Positions 22,521 to 32,772 of a stretch of DNA of 64,000 nucleotides are shown here, one piece after another; within the stretch, counting starts at the first letter, position 1; each line of letters opens with the position of its first letter. The position numbers were made by a program, and so were the translations under genes. Origin of the DNA: Diplonema japonicum (lineage: Eukaryota > Euglenozoa > Diplonemea > Diplonemida > Diplonemidae); the NCBI GenBank assembly GCA_964019335.1, contig OZ025659.1:372001-436000 (forward strand). Reading direction: 5' to 3'. The notes under the pieces are model-generated. The model was not told the origin of the DNA. It saw only the letters and a list, made by a program, of their open reading frames with translations, and ran no database searches.

Positions 22521-24644
22521 ATGTTTCCTTTGAAAACCACCGAAATATTTACCCAAATAAATCGCGGAAACTCAGTGTTTTTACTGGGGGGGGAGAAAAT
22601 CGCAACAGGAAGGTGGGACATGGCCTTCAAAGAGACACGATGCTTGAACAGAGCAGTCATCCAATCGGAACTAGACAAGACACATGAGCAGCAGAAGGCA
22701 TCCCTGCTGGTGCAAGAGGCGGTAAGGACAAAGCGGGTGATGAATAGATTACGATACTTAGAGCAGGTGAAGAGTAGTCTGTCGGAGAGGGAGAAGGAGG
22801 TGACACAGTACGAGCTGCAGAAGAGCATCGAAGACAAGGAGCGACAGCTAACTATGCATCGCAAACGAGAGTCACTCGAGCATCGGCAGAAAGTACAGTT
22901 AATTCAAGCTAAGACGTACCATAAACTGCTCGAAGAACAAAAGGCCCAGCAGTTCAGCGAGCAAGAGAGGGACATCATGCTGTCGGTACCATTCCACTCT
23001 CCCAAGACGGTGAGTGACGACAAGCATGTTATGAAAAAAGCAAGAAAGCAGCTTGAAAAGCGCAAGCGTGAAGAGGAACAGCGCCACCAAGCCTTCCTGC
23101 AGACACTAGACAGCGGGTACCACGCCAGGCTGGACATCTGCAACAGCAAACAAATCCGCAACCGGCGCCTTGAGTTTCTGCGAAGGGAGGAAGTCATACG
23201 AGAGAAGAGGAAGGAGCTAGAAGAGTACCAGCAGAGCTTGAAAAAAATCGACGAGAACTTCAAAGAAGACGTGGGCCTGCAGAGGAGACGGGATCAGCTA
23301 CGGGCTGAACAGGTTCAAGCAAAACTGAGTGACATGGAACTGCAACACAACCAAGTTGTTAAAGACATGAAGAAGGCGAAGATGGTGAAAAAGGAAATCG
23401 AGCGCATGAGTGAAAAGAAAAAGAGCGAGAACCACGAAGAAGGCGAAAGGAGAAGACAAATGGAAGAACTCAGGATGCAGAGGCAGAAGGAAGACCACAA
23501 GCAGCGCTCAGAGGCGGCGATGTTGAAGTCACAAACAATGAAAGCGGAACGTGAGGCGCACGAGGAAAAAATCTACGATGAGGCACATAAGAAACAACTG
23601 CATACAGCCGTGAAGCGCAACCTTGCGGAACAGGCGAAAGGTCTGCAGCAACTGTACGAGGTGCTCACTCGCAGATACACAGGCAAGAAAAACGCTCTAT
23701 TCAGAAAATCAAAAGAGAAAATGAACAAAGTAAAAGAAAACGATACCTGCAGCCCCACACGCTTCAGCAACAGCGAACAGGAGGACGAGGAGCTTCGAGA
23801 GCTGCGAAAACAGCAACGAGAAGAGGGCGTGTTGCGCAGAAAGAAGAAACTAGAGGGTGTAAAACTAACCAACATTAGCGAGGCGGCAAAGCTGAAAGCT
23901 GAAGCCGCAGAGTTGAAGGAAGCAGCACGGCAAGAGGACGAGCTGCGAGAAATGCGAGTACGCGAACTGGCCGAAAAGATAAAACGCAGGAAGGCAAAAA
24001 CCTGCACCCCTAGAAGCAGAACCCTCCTGAATATGACAGACTCATCACGCTCACATCCTGCACACATCCAACTTGCAAAGCACGACCGCCTAATGAAGCA
24101 ACAGATGGCAGTACAGGTCATGAAAGGTTCTCTGGAAGAGGGCAGAAAAGCAGCCTCTATGCGCCATCATGAGATCATACGCAAGCAGGCTGAGAACACG
24201 ACACAGCTCGACCTGCAGAGAGCAACACGCGACATGGAGATGCAAGACACAAGGAAGGCGAAGCAGAAGGAATGGGAGGAAAAGTCGGCAATCAGACAGA
24301 AGGAAGCTGTGAACAGAGAACTGTTCAGGAAAAAGACAAAAGAGAAAGCGGAGGCACAAGAACGGGCACTGACACAGGCGCTTCATACCCGAAGCATCTC
24401 AACCTCCTCACAAGAAGATAGACCCCGTGCATGGAGCAGAGAACCTTATTGCAAGATGCCATGGTGGAGCACTAAGACGAACAACAATAGATCGCCCTTC
24501 TTAATACCATTAGAGGACAGCAGTGACGACTCGTGCGCGTCTGAGGAGGCAAAGCCCGTCGACGTGGGGTGCAAGCTGCTGCGGAACGTCGAGCACGACC
24601 TCCGGCAGATGGACAAGCGGACGAAGAGACTGCTGGCAACGTGA
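22521..24644 (+). CDS. Long coiled-coil protein, possibly flagellar (TPH-like)
   Basis: 707 aa, intronless. ATG 22521 follows CTTCCTCTTCATTTTAG (ending 22504), a probable trans-splice acceptor. After about 30 residues nearly all of the protein is charged helix rich in Glu, Lys, Arg and Gln, with heptads throughout and short breaks (SVPFHSP near 155; a Ser/Pro segment near 500; a Ser-rich acidic stretch near 665). The composition resembles trichohyalin-plectin-homology proteins of the axoneme such as CFAP45, CFAP53 or MNS1, but no specific signature is secure. A cytoskeletal role is inferred. Confidence 0.72.
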   Translation: MFPLKTTEIFTQINRGNSVFLLGGEKIATGRWDMAFKETRCLNRAVIQSELDKTHEQQKASLLVQEAVRTKRVMNRLRYLEQVKSSLSEREKEVTQYELQKSIEDKERQLTMHRKRESLEHRQKVQLIQAKTYHKLLEEQKAQQFSEQERDIMLSVPFHSPKTVSDDKHVMKKARKQLEKRKREEEQRHQAFLQTLDSGYHARLDICNSKQIRNRRLEFLRREEVIREKRKELEEYQQSLKKIDENFKEDVGLQRRRDQLRAEQVQAKLSDMELQHNQVVKDMKKAKMVKKEIERMSEKKKSENHEEGERRRQMEELRMQRQKEDHKQRSEAAMLKSQTMKAEREAHEEKIYDEAHKKQLHTAVKRNLAEQAKGLQQLYEVLTRRYTGKKNALFRKSKEKMNKVKENDTCSPTRFSNSEQEDEELRELRKQQREEGVLRRKKKLEGVKLTNISEAAKLKAEAAELKEAARQEDELREMRVRELAEKIKRRKAKTCTPRSRTLLNMTDSSRSHPAHIQLAKHDRLMKQQMAVQVMKGSLEEGRKAASMRHHEIIRKQAENTTQLDLQRATRDMEMQDTRKAKQKEWEEKSAIRQKEAVNRELFRKKTKEKAEAQERALTQALHTRSISTSSQEDRPRAWSREPYCKMPWWSTKTNNNRSPFLIPLEDSSDDSCASEEAKPVDVGCKLLRNVEHDLRQMDKRTKRLLAT

Positions 24645-24653
24645 CTTCCGTCA

Positions 24654-24705
24654 CGCAGCCTTTCCTTTTATCTGTTAACCCCTCCCCTCCACATCAACCC
24701 TTCAG
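24654..24705 (+). promoter_or_regulatory. Probable trans-splice acceptor for the HEN1 gene
   Basis: A C/T-rich tract ends in CCCTTCAG at 24705, two bases before the ATG and 60 nt after the previous stop codon. It implies a very short 5' leader. Confidence 0.55.
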
Positions 24706-24707
24706 GC

Positions 24708-25739
24708 ATGCGTTTGACGCTATGCATCTCGCGGTATCATTTAATCTTGAACGAGCTGAAGGAGCTGGATGTGAAAAATGTACTGGACTGTGGGTGTGGT
24801 GATGGAACGGCAATGGAATACTGGTGTCAGGATGAGTATCTTGAACAGGTTGTGATGATCGACAGGGACAGAGCGGTTGTGGAAAACGCGAAAGAGAAGT
24901 GGGAGAAGGAACAAAGTGTCAGAGAGGCGAGAGCGTGGGACGTTACGGAGAAGGGTGGGAAGCGGTTCATGACGCAGCTCGACGTGGAGGGGTGGGTGGG
25001 GGACGTGGCGCAGTATGACGAAGCCTTCCACACAGTGCTGAAGACTCGCCGAGTGACGTGCGGTGTGCTGTGCGAAGTCATAGAGCACTCCCCGCTTGCA
25101 GATGCCACAGCCACCATCATCTCTCTATTCACGGCGTACGGCATGCAGCACCTCATCCTCACAACACCCAACAAGGAGTGCAATAGTCTGTACGGGCTAG
25201 CAGAAGGGGAGTACCGGCACACCGACCATCACTGGGAGTTCACCAGGAATGAGTTCCAGCAGTGGGTAGCCAGCATCGTCGAAAAGCTACCCTTTCAAAT
25301 GACAACGAAGTTCGTGTCATGCGGGGAACAGACTCCATGGGGCCAACCATCCCAAGGGGTTGTCATCAGCAGGGTGCGAGGCGATGACAACAGCCCGCGG
25401 GTCCAAGGTCAGCATGGAGTGGATTTTGAAAAGCTTTTGAACCTCACGATACCGCCCATCCCTGCTGCTGACTACGGGGTGCACCACATGGTGTGCTACC
25501 TGCAATCAAGGGAACCCAAGCCTGTTCCTTTGAAAGATGTTTTCTCACACACCCTGAACTTTCTCTCCTCTCTGCCCTGCCCCCCTACACCCCCCGCCAT
25601 CGACGCTCTGGATGCATGTGTCAGCAACCACCCCAATGTCGTGATCCACGATGGTGCAGTCACTCTGTCGCCTTGCTCCTGGTGCTCTGCAACACCCTGC
25701 ACATGTTGGCGAACCTCCTCTGATGCCCAGTCTTGGTAG
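24708..25739 (+). CDS. HEN1: HEN1-type small-RNA 2'-O-methyltransferase
   Basis: 343 aa, intronless. It is a stand-alone methyltransferase domain, as in animal HENMT1, without the RNA-binding modules of plant HEN1. The SAM-binding motif VLDCGCGDGTA lies near residue 26. The family-defining metal site is present: E123-V-I-E126-H127, then TPNKECN and RHTDHHWEFTRNEF..W near 165-180, which supplies the fourth ligand His. Such enzymes methylate the 3'-terminal ribose of siRNAs or piRNAs and protect them; a HEN1-family enzyme is known to act on siRNAs in Trypanosoma brucei. It suggests an RNAi pathway in this organism. The last 40 residues are less typical and may be misframed. Confidence 0.85.
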   Translation: MRLTLCISRYHLILNELKELDVKNVLDCGCGDGTAMEYWCQDEYLEQVVMIDRDRAVVENAKEKWEKEQSVREARAWDVTEKGGKRFMTQLDVEGWVGDVAQYDEAFHTVLKTRRVTCGVLCEVIEHSPLADATATIISLFTAYGMQHLILTTPNKECNSLYGLAEGEYRHTDHHWEFTRNEFQQWVASIVEKLPFQMTTKFVSCGEQTPWGQPSQGVVISRVRGDDNSPRVQGQHGVDFEKLLNLTIPPIPAADYGVHHMVCYLQSREPKPVPLKDVFSHTLNFLSSLPCPPTPPAIDALDACVSNHPNVVIHDGAVTLSPCSWCSATPCTCWRTSSDAQSW

Positions 25740-26038
25740 TTCTTGCACATTCGAGACCAAGGGAGGTTACCCTGGTCAGTGCCCTCGAGAGACAGTGCGA
25801 CGGGATGATGGCCGTCAAGGTCAAGCAAAGCATGTTTAAAGGCATCATTCGTTTTCCCGACTTTGTTTGTGCGCGCACAAATGCAGCGCCAAAAACTCCG
25901 GCTCCCTTTTTTATTCTCGTACCTATATTACCAATATTTTGTCTAGAAAGGACCCTCTATCATGGCCACGAGTATTTTTTTTCCCTCTTATCCTCCCTGT
26001 ATCGTAGCTAAAAAGGTAAACCCCGCCCATGCCTATGA
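25740..26038. other. Spacer between the HEN1 gene and the assembly gap
   Basis: Ordinary composition to about 25960, with no gene supported. Because it ends in unknown bases, an exon of an interrupted gene cannot be excluded. Confidence 0.5.
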
Positions 26039-26238
26039 NNNNNNNNNNNNNNNNNNNNNNNNNNNNNNNNNNNNNNNNNNNNNNNNNNNNNNNNNNNNNN
26101 NNNNNNNNNNNNNNNNNNNNNNNNNNNNNNNNNNNNNNNNNNNNNNNNNNNNNNNNNNNNNNNNNNNNNNNNNNNNNNNNNNNNNNNNNNNNNNNNNNNN
26201 NNNNNNNNNNNNNNNNNNNNNNNNNNNNNNNNNNNNNN
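26039..26238. other. Assembly gap of 200 N
   Basis: Exactly 200 unknown bases, the size commonly used as a scaffold placeholder. The true distance is unknown. Confidence 0.98.
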
Positions 26239-26584
26239 GAGGATGTATTTCTTTTTTTCTCTTTCGCCCTCAGGACAAGTCTTTGATTTGTCAAACAAAA
26301 AGGGAACGTTGGCTATGTGTTTACGGGTCGGGTTGTGAGATTCTCCAAGTTTTCTACCCGGGCATGTACAAGACCGCTAGTTCCTCTTATAATTACACGA
26401 TGTTTGTCTTTTTATTTCTTACAAAAATAATTTTTAAAAGTAGTTTTTTTGCCCTGTCTTCTGTCTTCCTGGGAAGAAACTCCGGGCTGGAAATGTGTGT
26501 CAAGTCACCGCCTTTTTGTATTTTTTTTTCTTTTTTTTTTTGTGCAACCAGTCAAAAAAAAAAAAAAAAAAAGGAAAAAAAAGG

Positions 26585-26617
<33 letters not shown>

Positions 26618-27603
26618 GATTTATTTTTTTTTCTCGCGTTGCCCTTACCGAAAAAATCTTTTTTATATTTCCTCAAAAAAGAAAAAAAAAAAAGAAAGTA
26701 TGTATGCAGCAGTGTTGCGCATTTAAAAAAAAAAAAAAAAAAAAAAAGATAAAGATAGTAGATATTCTTCTTTTCTTTTTGTTTTTTTTTTCTTCTTCTT
26801 CCTTGTTTGCTGTTGATTGCCTGAATCTTTTCTTGTTTACGTAATCACAGTCAGTGGCAATAATCGTTTGTAGTCTGACTTTCCTGTCGCAGTTTTCCTC
26901 TGTTTCGAGACGGAGGAAAAAAAAAAAAAAGAAAAAAAAAAAAAACATGTGTAACCCAGACTGGTTTCAGCTATGTATTGGTAGAATCCTTCCCCCCCCT
27001 TTTTTTTTTACTATTTTCTCTTTTTGTTTCTCCCCCCTTCACCTTCTTTTCACTCCTTGTCCCTCCTTTTCCCTAGATGATCACCTTGTTTCCTTCTAAG
27101 TGGCTTAATTATTAGGGAATGGGGAGGGGGGTCCGAAAGGGCTCATTTTCAGTTTTCCTCCCCTTGTCTATTTACCGTTATCTTACCCCTTCCCCCACGT
27201 CTTTCGGTATCCCAACACACCCTCTCTTTTTTTTTTCCCCCCCTCCTCCTTTTTTTTATTATTCTCCCCCTTTTTTTTATTTGATTCTCCTGAAGGGTCG
27301 GTAGTATAGGTTGAAAAAAGTAAATGGTACAAAAAAAAGGTGGGAGGGGGATGGTGGAGAGCAAGAAGCGTTTTTTAAAGGGAGAAGAAACAAGGTCTCT
27401 CTCCATTCACCCCCTCCCATCCCCCCTTTTTTTTTACTTTTTTTTTCACACTTCCCACAAAAAAAAATGAAACACCACCACCCCTCTTAAACACACCACC
27501 GTTTTTTATTATTCTTTTTATGCCCCCCTCCTTCTCCTTTTTTTTTTATAAGACCCGTTCAATTTAAAGAGGGAGAAAGAAAAAAAAAAAGAAAAAAAAA
27601 AAC
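26239..27603. other. Intergenic homopolymer-rich spacer
   Basis: Repeated A and T runs, C/T-rich stretches and an A-rich leader immediately before ATG 27604. No gene or structured repeat supported. Confidence 0.65.
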
Positions 27604-29115
27604 ATGACCGGCATCGAAGCAGTCCCGTCGTTCACACGAGAAATATGGAATATTGTGAATACGGTATTTTTTTCTTTTTTTCCCCAAGCCCATTTACAGA
27701 ATCCGACCGAAATCTTCGAGTATCTAGCAACAGAGGTGAACAGCAACCCGATCCACGTCACCGTCGAAGTAATCTGTTTAATCTTCATAGCCTACATGTG
27801 GAGGATGAAACCGCACAAACCGACAGCCTTTCCTGACGGTGAGGAACCAACAGAAACGGAGAAGGCCGAAATGATATCGAACTGGAAAAGCGAGAAGCTC
27901 ACATACACCCCGGGTCTGTCCACAGATGTGACGCCCGAACAGAAAATCGTGACAAAAAACGAGGGCGAGTTCGTAGAGATCGAGGGTATCGACGGCAAGG
28001 TCCGCGACATGGCTACCTTCAACTATTTAAAAATGGCTCAAAACAAAAAAGTTGTTGAAAACTCCTTAACAGCGATTGACCACTATGGCGTGGGCTCTTG
28101 TGGGCCAAGGGGATTCTATGGCACAGTACAACCCCACCTTGTTCTCGAGGAACAATTGAAGGAAATCTACAACACACCAGAAGCAATCATTTACAGCTTT
28201 CAGTACTCAACTCTTGCGTCTATAATCCCAGCTTTCTCCGGACGTCAGGATATCATAGTTGCGGACGATGGTGTTAACATGGGTATTCTGAGCGGGATCG
28301 AGCTGTCAAGGTCGAAGGTTTTCTGGTACAAGCATAACAACATGAAATCTCTGGAGGATGCTCTGCAGAAAGCATCGAAACAGAAGGTCCTAACAAGAAG
28401 GTGGATTGTAACAGAGGGTGTGTTCAGAAATTACGGAGATATTGCACAGCTTGACAAAATCGTCGAGTTGAAGGAAAAGTATAAGTGGCGGGTTATGGTA
28501 GATGACTCGTTCGGGTGTGGGGTTCTTGGTAAGACAGGCCGTGGAACAGCGGAGCATTTTGGATTTGACACATTGACTTGTGATGTTTATGTTGGTTCGT
28601 TGGACACCAGTTTGGGTTCTGTTGGGGGGTTTTGTGTTGGTGCTAACATGATTGTGGACCATCAGCGGCTTTCATCAACTGGGTATTGTTTTAGCGCGTC
28701 TCTTCCGCCTTATGCCGCCGTGGCTGCCACCACTGCTTTTGAAACAATTCTTTCATCTCCATCAGTTCTTGAAGCGTTGAAGTGTAACACTGCTGCTGTT
28801 CGTGAAACACTGTCTCAGTCCGGTCTCACATTTACCAACACTGTTGCGTCGCCCGTTTTTCACATTAAATTCCCTGAATCTGAGAGGGCGGTGTTGTCGC
28901 GTTCTCGGCAGCAGGCGGTGCTCTCGCGGGCCGTCTCGGAGATTCTTCAGCAGCACAAGATCTCTGTTGTGTGTCCTGTGTACACTTTAGATGAAAGAAA
29001 TCCGCCTCCTCCCTCTGTTAGGATGACAAGCAGCTGTGCTGGAACCCCCCAGACTCATAGAGAAACCACTGCTAAGATTATCGAGGTTATCAAAAAGTTG
29101 ATGAGAGAGATTTGA
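27604..29115 (+). CDS. LCB1: Serine palmitoyltransferase subunit 1 (LCB1-like, non-catalytic)
   Basis: Proposed exons 27604-27663 and 27700-29115 (491 aa). The 36-nt interval 27664-27699 (GTATTTTTTTC...TTTACAG) is in frame and lacks a stop, but looks exactly like the other introns here; unspliced it would add 12 residues (VFFSFFPQ...). A membrane segment (VTVEVICLIFIAYMW) precedes the aminotransferase fold, as in LCB1. YGVGSCGPRGFYG, VDDSFGCGVLGKTGRG and SLDTSLGSVGGFC match the subunit. The PLP lysine found in LCB2 is absent from the SLDTSLGS position, as expected for LCB1. With LCB2 it forms the ER enzyme that condenses serine and acyl-CoA to start sphingolipid synthesis. LCB2 is not in this window. 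Confidence 0.9.
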   Translation: MTGIEAVPSFTREIWNIVNTVFFSFFPQAHLQNPTEIFEYLATEVNSNPIHVTVEVICLIFIAYMWRMKPHKPTAFPDGEEPTETEKAEMISNWKSEKLTYTPGLSTDVTPEQKIVTKNEGEFVEIEGIDGKVRDMATFNYLKMAQNKKVVENSLTAIDHYGVGSCGPRGFYGTVQPHLVLEEQLKEIYNTPEAIIYSFQYSTLASIIPAFSGRQDIIVADDGVNMGILSGIELSRSKVFWYKHNNMKSLEDALQKASKQKVLTRRWIVTEGVFRNYGDIAQLDKIVELKEKYKWRVMVDDSFGCGVLGKTGRGTAEHFGFDTLTCDVYVGSLDTSLGSVGGFCVGANMIVDHQRLSSTGYCFSASLPPYAAVAATTAFETILSSPSVLEALKCNTAAVRETLSQSGLTFTNTVASPVFHIKFPESERAVLSRSRQQAVLSRAVSEILQQHKISVVCPVYTLDERNPPPPSVRMTSSCAGTPQTHRETTAKIIEVIKKLMREI

Positions 29116-29832
29116 GATTTTTTTTTTTTTTTTTCCCGTCATTTTTTTTTTTTTTGAATTTCTTTTTGCCAAAATAAAAAAAAAATAAAGTTTCTTTTTT
29201 TTTGGGGGGGGATTTTTTGTGGTGTTTTTTTTTTCTTCCATAGTCCCTTTTTTTTTTATACAAAAAATAAATGCTGTATTTGTAATATGGTAAGGGGAGG
29301 AGAAAAGAAAAAAAAACAAGAAAACATGTCCCTCCTTTTTTTTTCTCTCGCTCCCTCCTCCCTTTTTTTTGCATAAAAAGTGGGCTCAAAGACTTCTCCC
29401 CCCCCCCCCCCCCTCCGAGAAAATGAGGAACCAAAAAAAAAGAATACAAAAAAAGAAAACCATCACTTTTTTATACGCCTTTCCATATTTTCCCCATCCT
29501 TTGTTTCCCACTGTCGTTCTTTCCCCCCCCTTCTTTTTTTCCCCCCGTTACTATCCTGTGCTTTTTGTGGTACCCACAACCTATTATACACCACTTATAA
29601 ACCCAGGCTGGTTTCCTCTTTTTTTTACCGCCTCAGCCCACACTCAGTTTTCTTCTTTCCCCCTCCTTCTTCTATCCCCCTTTTTTGACTTTCCTTTGTT
29701 TTTTTTTTTTTTTTTTTTTTTTTTTTCTTTTTAGACATCTCCATCCCCACCCCCGTTTTTTCACTTAAAAAAAACACCCAATACAACCCATTTCAAGAGG
29801 GAAAAAAAAAATATTTAAAAAAAATATATATA
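29116..29832. other. Intergenic homopolymer-rich spacer
   Basis: T runs after the stop, C and A runs, T/C-rich DNA, then an A/T-rich leader (AAAATATATATA) before ATG 29833. No gene seen. Confidence 0.65.
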
Positions 29833-31421
29833 ATGCACCAAGGAATGCCCCGGCTTGCAGGGCAGCAACAACAGAAGAGGCAAGGGAGCAGACCGCGGAA
29901 GCAAAGCGTACCGAGAAGCTCAAGCAGGGCGCGGAGTTTTTCAGGAAGCGGTGTCACAGTACCGACACCCATGAAAGACGAACGGGCGGAGATGATGCAA
30001 ATCAACGTGAGGCAGTACACGGAACTGGAGAACGATTTGAAAACATCAACACAAGCTGAGAAGGAGGCCCGGGAAGCTTTAGACGAACTCCGCAGTCATC
30101 TGGGCACAAAGGACGATGAACTGCGAAAGCTGAAGCTGCACGTCCTGCAGCTCAACGACTATATCGATTCTACCACCATCCAAGGCGAAGAGGAGAAGAA
30201 CAACCTACGCATCCAAATCGAAGCAGAAGCACGATCCTACCGCACAAGGAACACAAATATGAACACGCTCATCTCACAGCAACGACAAGACGCTCTCGCC
30301 GAACGCTCCCGTTACGACGACATCAAGAAGGACCTGGAAAGAATGACCGAGATAAAGGACAGCGCTCTTCAAGAACTAAGCCTCCTCCAGATCAAATGCA
30401 AGGATTACTCCCAGGAACTGAGCCTTGCAGAACGTGCCAACAACGACATGATATCACAAAAATCAAATTGGCACGAGAGCGAAAAATCATGGGTCGCACG
30501 AGTGGAACGCGCAGAGGGTTTGGTCATGGAAATGGGCCGGGACCTTACAACCACACAGAACGAAAACGGGGAGCTTCGCACCGAACTGGAAACCACTCAA
30601 ATAAGAGTAGAGGAGCTGCAATTGGAACTGTTACAAGCACAGCGTAAAGAGGGCGATTTCCGGTCTGCGCTCTCAGAGGCAGCGTATTCAACCCAACAAG
30701 TGGCAACGTTGAAACAAGAAAACGAAGAGCTCAGAACACGAGACGCGGAACACGTCGAGCTCATCAACGAGCTTCGCGTTGAGAAGCAGAAGATGATGAC
30801 ACACCTGCAGGCGGGGATCAGGGAGCGGCAGGCCATCATCGACTCCATCTCTGCGGGTGGCTCCTCTGCTGACATCCCACCTCAGATGAAGCTCAAAATA
30901 GTAGAAAACGAATCGTTAAAATCCGAACTAGCAGCTTTCGTGAGCAAAGCGGAAGAGGAGGCTGTTACATCACAAGAGTACATCAAGGTGCTAAAGGAGA
31001 AGGCGGGCACTGCAGAGGAACGTTCCAACACGGTATGTTTTGTTTTCCTTTTTTTTCTTCTTTGAGAAACACACCCCCAGTTGCGGAACGACACGCGGAG
31101 GCTTCGTGCGGAGCTGGAGCTCACAAAGCAGGAGATTACCGACGTGCACGCGGAGCGTTTCCGGGCGCAGGAGGTTCGCTCGGAGCTCGAGACCGCACTC
31201 AGAGATGTTGCCACTCTTCGCACCGAGCTTTACGCAGAGCGCCAGCGCCAAGAGGAAGCGTTCATTACTCGACTCGAGGCGGCCGGTATAAGTGTGTCAC
31301 AAGTGAGGTTTGTGAAAAAAAAAAAAAAAAAAAGAAAAGAAAAAGAAAAGAGAGAGAGAACGGGTGGTAAGTTAAATCCAACACCAACACAGCCCTCGCT
31401 GATCGTATCGGAGCGAAGTGA
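29833..31421 (+). CDS. Coiled-coil protein
   Basis: Proposed exons 29833-31032, 31081-31285 and 31393-31421 (477 aa). Intron 1 (48 nt, GTATGT...CCCAG) contains a stop, so splicing is required. For intron 2 I chose the GTATAAG donor at 31286 and CACAG at 31392 (107 nt, including an A/G run). This extends the coiled coil and ends ALADRIGAK-stop; a GTGAG donor at about 31304 is the alternative. A Gln/Arg/Ser-rich basic head of about 45 residues precedes an almost continuous coiled coil (residues about 55-470). No enzymatic domain is present. A structural or cytoskeletal role is inferred; the specific family is not recognised. Confidence 0.75.
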
Positions 31422-31559
31422 TGGAAAATGTTGTTTTCTTTTTTTTTTTTTTTTTTTTTTTTATATATTTTTTTGTGTGTTTAATTCCCACCTTCCCCGC
31501 CCTATTAGAGTTCAAAAAATTGTTCATGTAATTTCTTTTTTTTTTTGTATAAAAAGTAT

Positions 31560-31600
31560 TCGAATATTTTTTCTTCTCTTCTTCCCCCCCCTTTTTTCAG
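31560..31600 (+). promoter_or_regulatory. Probable trans-splice acceptor for the CSD-CCCH gene
   Basis: A textbook pyrimidine tract (TTTTTTCTTCTCTTCTTCCC...) ends in TTTTTTCAG at 31600, five bases before ATG 31606. Confidence 0.6.
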
Positions 31601-31605
31601 GCACT

Positions 31606-32583
31606 ATGACCCACAAGGAAGGCATCGTGAAGCTATGGAATGTGAGCGCGGGGTGGGGGTTTGTGAGCTACAGTCAAGGGGATGAAACGATAGACTGCTA
31701 CGTGTTGGCGAAGTACATAAAGCACAAGAGGCTCATACCGGGGAAGCCGGTGAAATTCAAGATCGAACCCCTGGGACAGAACGGCCAGGCATGGGCAGTA
31801 GATGTAGAAGGAGAGGGCGTGGCTGACGAGGTAATTTGCAGGCACTTCCGGCTAGGCAACTGCAGGGAAGGAGCCGAGTGTAAACTAGTCCACAGCTCGC
31901 CTGGTGAAACCGACATCCCCCCACCACACCACGACTTATCAAGCCAATTGGACAAAAGCCTAGCCGGGATATCTGATATGAGCCCTAAAAATACAAAAAG
32001 TACCCCCACCCCAGCAATGCCTCCTTTGGAGGACTTCCCCGAGTCCGACATTGTCGAAGAAGCCGCCCCGCCCGTAATGCAAGGGCTGAACACAGGAATG
32101 CTGTGGCAGAGAAAGAAACCGGAAGAAGAAGAAAAAGAAGAGAAGAAACCCATAATGAGGGAGGAGACAATGCCTTCAGAACAACAGGACGAAGGACAGC
32201 AAGAGGAAGCACCGCCTAAGAAGGCAATGTATGATGACTTTGGGTCGGGCAGCGGGGGCAACAACAAGGGACAGCACTACAAAGGCGGCAAAAAGGGCTT
32301 CAAAGGAGGCTACGGGAAGGGAGACGGGAAGGGGGGTCACCAGCGCCGAAATGACGACTCGCTTCGAAACAGTTACATCCCAGGGACAAAGGGGAAGAAA
32401 GGCGGCGACAGTGGATACGGTGGGAAACACGGCGGGAAAAACTACTACAAAGGCGGCAAGCAGAACGAGAAGATCCGGCAATGGACAGACAGCGACGGGA
32501 CACGGCACTTCGACAAACCAAATGACGCCATCGTGAAGAGCGTCGATGCGACGGGACGCCTGTGTTTCGAGAAGAAAAACTAG
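31606..32583 (+). CDS. Cold-shock-domain plus CCCH zinc-finger RNA-binding protein
   Basis: 325 aa, intronless; ATG 31606 follows a clear splice-acceptor tract. Residues about 3-68 form a cold-shock domain (GIVKLWN, GWGFVSY, DCYVLAKYI, KPVKFKIEP and AWAVDV). The next module is a single C-x7-C-x5-C-x3-H zinc finger (ICRHFRLGNCREGAECKLVH, residues about 78-97). An acidic/proline linker follows, then a Gly-Lys-rich tail (GGKKGFKGGYGKGDG...) that probably binds RNA. It resembles kinetoplastid RBP16 (cold-shock domain plus Gly-rich tail) but has an added CCCH finger. A role in mRNA stability or translation, the main control level in Euglenozoa, is inferred. Confidence 0.85.
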   Translation: MTHKEGIVKLWNVSAGWGFVSYSQGDETIDCYVLAKYIKHKRLIPGKPVKFKIEPLGQNGQAWAVDVEGEGVADEVICRHFRLGNCREGAECKLVHSSPGETDIPPPHHDLSSQLDKSLAGISDMSPKNTKSTPTPAMPPLEDFPESDIVEEAAPPVMQGLNTGMLWQRKKPEEEEKEEKKPIMREETMPSEQQDEGQQEEAPPKKAMYDDFGSGSGGNNKGQHYKGGKKGFKGGYGKGDGKGGHQRRNDDSLRNSYIPGTKGKKGGDSGYGGKHGGKNYYKGGKQNEKIRQWTDSDGTRHFDKPNDAIVKSVDATGRLCFEKKN

Positions 32584-32772
32584 AAAGAGGGGGAAAAAAA
32601 GAGAGACAATATATATTTTGCCCCCCCCCCACTTTTTTTGGCCCACCCCTCTTTTTTAAAAAGTGTGTTATTATTTCCTCCTCCCCTTTTTCTCTCCCCT
32701 CCCCTCGCCGATTCAAAAAAAAAAAAAAAAGCTACATTTACACACACTAAAAAAATAAAATAATAACTTAAC

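Noticed and set aside
31081-32583. One continuous protein joining the coiled-coil gene to the CSD-CCCH gene
   Set aside because: The frame happens to be open through a poly-Lys/Phe stretch, but a strong acceptor tract and ATG separate them and the linker is pure low complexity.
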